DNA of 64,000 bases, taken from the NCBI GenBank assembly GCA_017643025.1, contig JAEPOG010000005.1:124001-188000 (forward strand). Reading direction: 5' to 3'. Origin of the DNA: Rhizobiaceae bacterium. Its GTDB lineage: Bacteria > Pseudomonadota > Alphaproteobacteria > Rhizobiales > Rhizobiaceae. The notes below the pieces were generated by a model. That model ran no database searches, was not told the origin of the DNA, and saw only the letters and a list, made by a program, of their open reading frames with translations. Shown here piece by piece: positions 61,210 to 64,000 of the stretch; the stretch's first letter is position 1; every line of letters begins with the position of its first letter. A program made the position numbers and the translations under genes.

Positions 61210-62496
61210 ATGGACTTCAGACTGTGGTCGCTGCCAGTGCTGGCATTGCTCGGTTGTGGCATTTTTGCCCTGAGCCTGCAGGAACTCTACGCCTATCGCG
61301 GGATTGTCCCGATTTCCTTTGAGGTCGGGAATGCTGTTCTTGCGATCACGTGGCTCGGCCTTGCGGCGACGATATATCCGCGCGAGATGCGGCTGCCTTC
61401 AGATCTCTTCCTCGTCTTCTATGTGATTGTCGGTTTCCTCTGGGGGGCATTGCTGTGGCCGGCCACAGGCCTGCTTTCGATCGACGGCGGCGTGTTGATG
61501 ATGGTCCTTCTGTATTTGCCAGCCTTGGCGGTCGTGCTTCTTCGCCGCGCAGCCGCGTCGGCAGCGAAAGAATTTTTTCTGCCCATCATGGCGTTTAGGC
61601 GGGAGCACCTTCATGTTCCGCTGCTGGTGCTGCTCGCCATTGCCGGTGTGGTTGCTTTCGGCGCTGTTGGCGATGGCGGTTTTGGCATCGATTCGGCCTA
61701 TGACCGCCGCCTTGGAGGTCGCGACGCATTGAGCGGCCAGATGGCCGGGTATGCCTTGAACATGGCGATGAATGGGGGCGCACCGCTATTGGCGTTCATT
61801 GCGGGCTGGCGCAGAAAGCCGATGCTCCTTTTCCTGGCCCTATGTTTCGCAGTCTTTGCGTTTTGGCTTCTGGGATTGAAATCCCTTTTCGTCTATGTGC
61901 CGGCGCTCGCGGCCGCTGGTTTCGCGCTTCGTCTACCGTGGATGGCGCGACAGTTCCCGTTGCTGATCGTGCTGGGCTTGATTGTCGCCTACGGCATTGT
62001 GTGCCTCGAAGTCTCGGACGGCTCCTACTCGTTGCTGGCCGACTACGTCGTAAGGCGGGTTTCTATGGTGCAGCCACAAGTTCAGTCATACTATCTGGAT
62101 GCGTGGCTTTCGCTCCAATTTGGCGCAAAACTGGTTGGAGCCCCTGTCGGCAACTATTCCGATTGGACGTTCATGATCGGCGAATCCTACCTCAACAACC
62201 CTGCGACCAATGCCAATACCAATGCGTTCTTTTATGCGCTGTTGAAGTCCGGTCTTATCGGCTACGCCATGGCGATCATTGTTGTTGCTCTTTTCATGGT
62301 CGTGTTGGACGCATTTTTCGTCCGCACGGGAATGCCTGAGTTCTTCGCGATAGCAGGTTTGTTCGGGGTGTTGATCTCGGAGCAGGCCTACACGACCGCG
62401 CTTTTGAGTTCGGGTGTTTTCCTTTGTCTTGCATTGGTCACCTTGTTTTCCTATCCCTCCCGGCGATCGAATACGGAACTAGACTGGAATACGTGA
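61210..62496 (+). CDS. Polysaccharide polymerase (Wzy-like) membrane protein
   Basis: A 428-residue protein with about 11-12 helices. A long periplasmic loop near residues 275-340 includes YYLDAWLSLQFGAKLVG and ESYLNNPATNANTNAFFYAL, a pattern common in Wzy polymerases. It begins at the ATG at 61210 with GAGG upstream, eight bases after the HisF-like stop. A position between HisF2 and WbpG in the same operon is unusual but fits an O-unit polymerase. Wzy proteins vary widely in sequence, so the call rests on topology and context. Confidence 0.75.
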   Translation: MDFRLWSLPVLALLGCGIFALSLQELYAYRGIVPISFEVGNAVLAITWLGLAATIYPREMRLPSDLFLVFYVIVGFLWGALLWPATGLLSIDGGVLMMVLLYLPALAVVLLRRAAASAAKEFFLPIMAFRREHLHVPLLVLLAIAGVVAFGAVGDGGFGIDSAYDRRLGGRDALSGQMAGYALNMAMNGGAPLLAFIAGWRRKPMLLFLALCFAVFAFWLLGLKSLFVYVPALAAAGFALRLPWMARQFPLLIVLGLIVAYGIVCLEVSDGSYSLLADYVVRRVSMVQPQVQSYYLDAWLSLQFGAKLVGAPVGNYSDWTFMIGESYLNNPATNANTNAFFYALLKSGLIGYAMAIIVVALFMVVLDAFFVRTGMPEFFAIAGLFGVLISEQAYTTALLSSGVFLCLALVTLFSYPSRRSNTELDWNT

Positions 62497-63639
62497 ATGG
62501 CCGCCAAGCCCTACCAACGATGCGTGCGCTGCGTCATGGATACGTCGGATCAAAACATCAGTTTTGATGCCGAGGGCGTGTGCAATCACTGCAGGGGTTT
62601 TGAGGCACTTAAGGAAACGCAGTGGTTTCCCGACGACGGGGGACGCCGGCTCGACGGCATCCTGGACCGGGTTCGCGCGGAAGGCGAAGGAAAGGAATAT
62701 GATTCGATCCTTGGCCTGTCGGGCGGCGCGGACAGCACTTACCTCGCCTACAAGATGAAAGACTGGGGATTGCGTCCGCTAGTCGTCCACGTGGACGCGG
62801 GTTGGAATAGCGAATTGGCCGTCGCCAACATCGAGCGGGTCGTCAAGCATTGTGGCTATGATCTCCATACTCATGTCGTTGACTGGGAGGAGATGCGCGA
62901 TTTGCATTTGGCTTTCCTGCGTGCCGGAATTCCCAATCAGGATGTGCCGCAGGACCATGTGTTTTTCGCGAGCCTCTACAACTTCGCAACCGCCAACGGC
63001 ATAAGGACCATTTTCTCGGGTGGGAACCTGGCGACCGAGGGCATCTTCCCGCAATCATGGCATGGAAGTGCCATGGACGCGATCAACCTCAAGGCGATAC
63101 ATCGCAAGTTCGGCACGCGGCCCCTGCGGTCATACTCGACCATCAGCTTCTTTAGCTACTATTTCTGGTACCCGTTCGTTAAGAAGATGCGCACGGTGAG
63201 ACCCCTTAACTACATGCCCTACGTCAAGGCCGATGCAATCCGCGAGATGGAGCAGGCATTCGGGTACAAACCATACGATCGCAAGCACGGTGAATCGTTG
63301 TTTACCCAGCTCTTTCAGAACTACTACCTTCCGCACAAGTTTGGTTACGACAAGCGTATCCCGCATTTCTCCAGCTTGATTGTCTCGGGGCAGATGACAA
63401 GGGAGGATGCCTTGGCACGGCTCGAGGAACCTCTGTACGAACCGCGGGAACTCGAGAACGACATCGCATATTTCTGCAAGAAGCTCCGCATCTCGCGGCA
63501 GGAATTCGACGCATTGTTGGCGGCGCCCGCGGCTCACCACACCGACTTCCCGACATGGGAAAGCAGGCAGAAAATCGCCAAGCGGGCACAAGCGGTGGTC
63601 GAACGGGTGCTTGGCCGCCGGGTCGCCGTATATTCGTGA
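62497..63639 (+). CDS. wbpG: N-acetyl-sugar amidotransferase, WbpG-like
   Basis: A 380-residue ATP-PPase amidotransferase. An N-terminal Cys set (RCVRCVMDTSD and GVCNHCRGFE) is zinc-ribbon-like, and the PP-loop is LGLSGGADSTYLAYKM. Family blocks include HVDAGWNSELAVANIERVV and FSGGNLATEGIFP. Using ammonia from HisH2/HisF2 it converts an acetamido group of a UDP-sugar to acetamidino; in P. aeruginosa the sugar is UDP-ManNAc3NAcA, whose full pathway is present here. It starts directly after the polymerase stop. Confidence 0.93.
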   Translation: MAAKPYQRCVRCVMDTSDQNISFDAEGVCNHCRGFEALKETQWFPDDGGRRLDGILDRVRAEGEGKEYDSILGLSGGADSTYLAYKMKDWGLRPLVVHVDAGWNSELAVANIERVVKHCGYDLHTHVVDWEEMRDLHLAFLRAGIPNQDVPQDHVFFASLYNFATANGIRTIFSGGNLATEGIFPQSWHGSAMDAINLKAIHRKFGTRPLRSYSTISFFSYYFWYPFVKKMRTVRPLNYMPYVKADAIREMEQAFGYKPYDRKHGESLFTQLFQNYYLPHKFGYDKRIPHFSSLIVSGQMTREDALARLEEPLYEPRELENDIAYFCKKLRISRQEFDALLAAPAAHHTDFPTWESRQKIAKRAQAVVERVLGRRVAVYS

Positions 63640-63661
63640 CACACGCAGCAGAGGACAGCTG

Positions 63662-64000
63662 ATGCCGGATGGGTTGCAGCACGCCGATCGAACTGACGCG
63701 CACCAGGGCATCGACCTGTTCGACTTCCTCTATGAGGTGTGGCGGTCGAAATGGCTCTTTGTTGGAATTGCGCTTTGCACAGGGCTGATAGCGCTCGCTC
63801 CGGCGTTGCTTATCGGGCAGCAGCGAGGAGACACACCGCCAAACACTAGGCAGTTTGAAATAGCCCTCTCGTTCAACGTCGCGAATGATCCAGCGCAGCG
63901 GGGCAAGGCCGGAATTTTGGCTGATATCCTTGGCCGAGCACTAACCAGCATCGATATTGAGATTGTTCACATTTCGCTTAGCGAGCCTCCGGACGTGGTC
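63662..64000 (+). CDS. Polysaccharide chain-length determinant (Wzz-type), N-terminal part
   Basis: The first 113 residues before the right edge. A short cytoplasmic part with IDLFDFLYEVWRSKWLFVG leads into the first membrane helix (IALCTGLIALAPALLI) and then a periplasmic part, the Wzz start pattern. Such proteins set the length of Wzy-made chains; whether it carries a C-terminal tyrosine kinase cannot be seen. The ATG at 63662 has GAGGA upstream and lies 22 bases after wbpG. Confidence 0.85.
   Translation, partial: MPDGLQHADRTDAHQGIDLFDFLYEVWRSKWLFVGIALCTGLIALAPALLIGQQRGDTPPNTRQFEIALSFNVANDPAQRGKAGILADILGRALTSIDIEIVHISLSEPPDVV

Overview
The window is 64 kb of high-GC DNA from an alphaproteobacterium, most likely a member of the Hyphomicrobiales (Rhizobiales) near Mesorhizobium or Phyllobacteriaceae. 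The basis is a CcrM-type GANTC methyltransferase next to mutY, a DUF721 gene, a DsbA-like lipoprotein, smc and ppdK; a ctaC-ctaD-ctaB-(small CoxF-like)-ctaG-ctaE-DUF983-surf1-ispH-thrB-rnhA run; and an IalB-family secreted protein. I see no rRNA, tRNA, CRISPR array, insertion sequence or prophage gene.

Positions 1 to about 33.4 kb are a compact housekeeping region. It opens with the end of an RNA m5U methyltransferase, then a tldD-cobB pair on the minus strand. An aa3-type cytochrome c oxidase operon follows (subunits II, I and III plus heme O synthase, Cox11, a small assembly-type protein and SURF1), continuing into ispH, thrB and rnhA. Next come a peroxiredoxin, a DsbD-N-like secreted protein, yqgE, a large membrane GGDEF/EAL protein, an acetyltransferase, an M16 peptidase and thrC. 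The region ends with a lipoprotein, two HAD phosphatases, ccrM, mutY, a DUF721 gene, a DsbA-like lipoprotein, smc, a VOC protein and ppdK. Convergent gene ends here are extremely tight; three pairs share a single CTAG as both stop codons.

Positions 33.4 to 64 kb are an accessory surface-polysaccharide locus of the Wzx/Wzy type. It has an initiating sugar transferase, a flippase, a polymerase, an O-antigen-ligase-like protein, the start of a Wzz-type chain-length protein, a WbpM-like dehydratase, galE, two GT4 glycosyltransferases and two methyltransferases. It holds homologues for every step of the Pseudomonas aeruginosa Wbp route to UDP-ManNAc3NAcA: WbpA (49414), WbpB (38196), WbpE (48053), WbpD (39185) and WbpI (45689). 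At its right end sits the HisH2/HisF2/WbpG set (59802-63639) that turns an acetamido into an acetamidino group. The HisF-like protein has lost the first catalytic Asp of true HisF, as expected for an ammonia-delivery role.

The least familiar part is 50691-55434: a methyltransferase, a second DegT-type aminotransferase, an orphan thiamine-diphosphate E1 alpha/beta pair without E2 or E3, and the initiating sugar transferase, all in one tightly packed operon. It may encode an unusual sugar or acyl modification.

The locus also carries decayed genes. The phosphomannomutase and mannose-1-phosphate guanylyltransferase genes are both broken by deletions and frame changes, so the local GDP-mannose branch looks dead. 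A predicted secreted NHL-repeat/cytochrome c protein is split by two mutually compensating frame changes.
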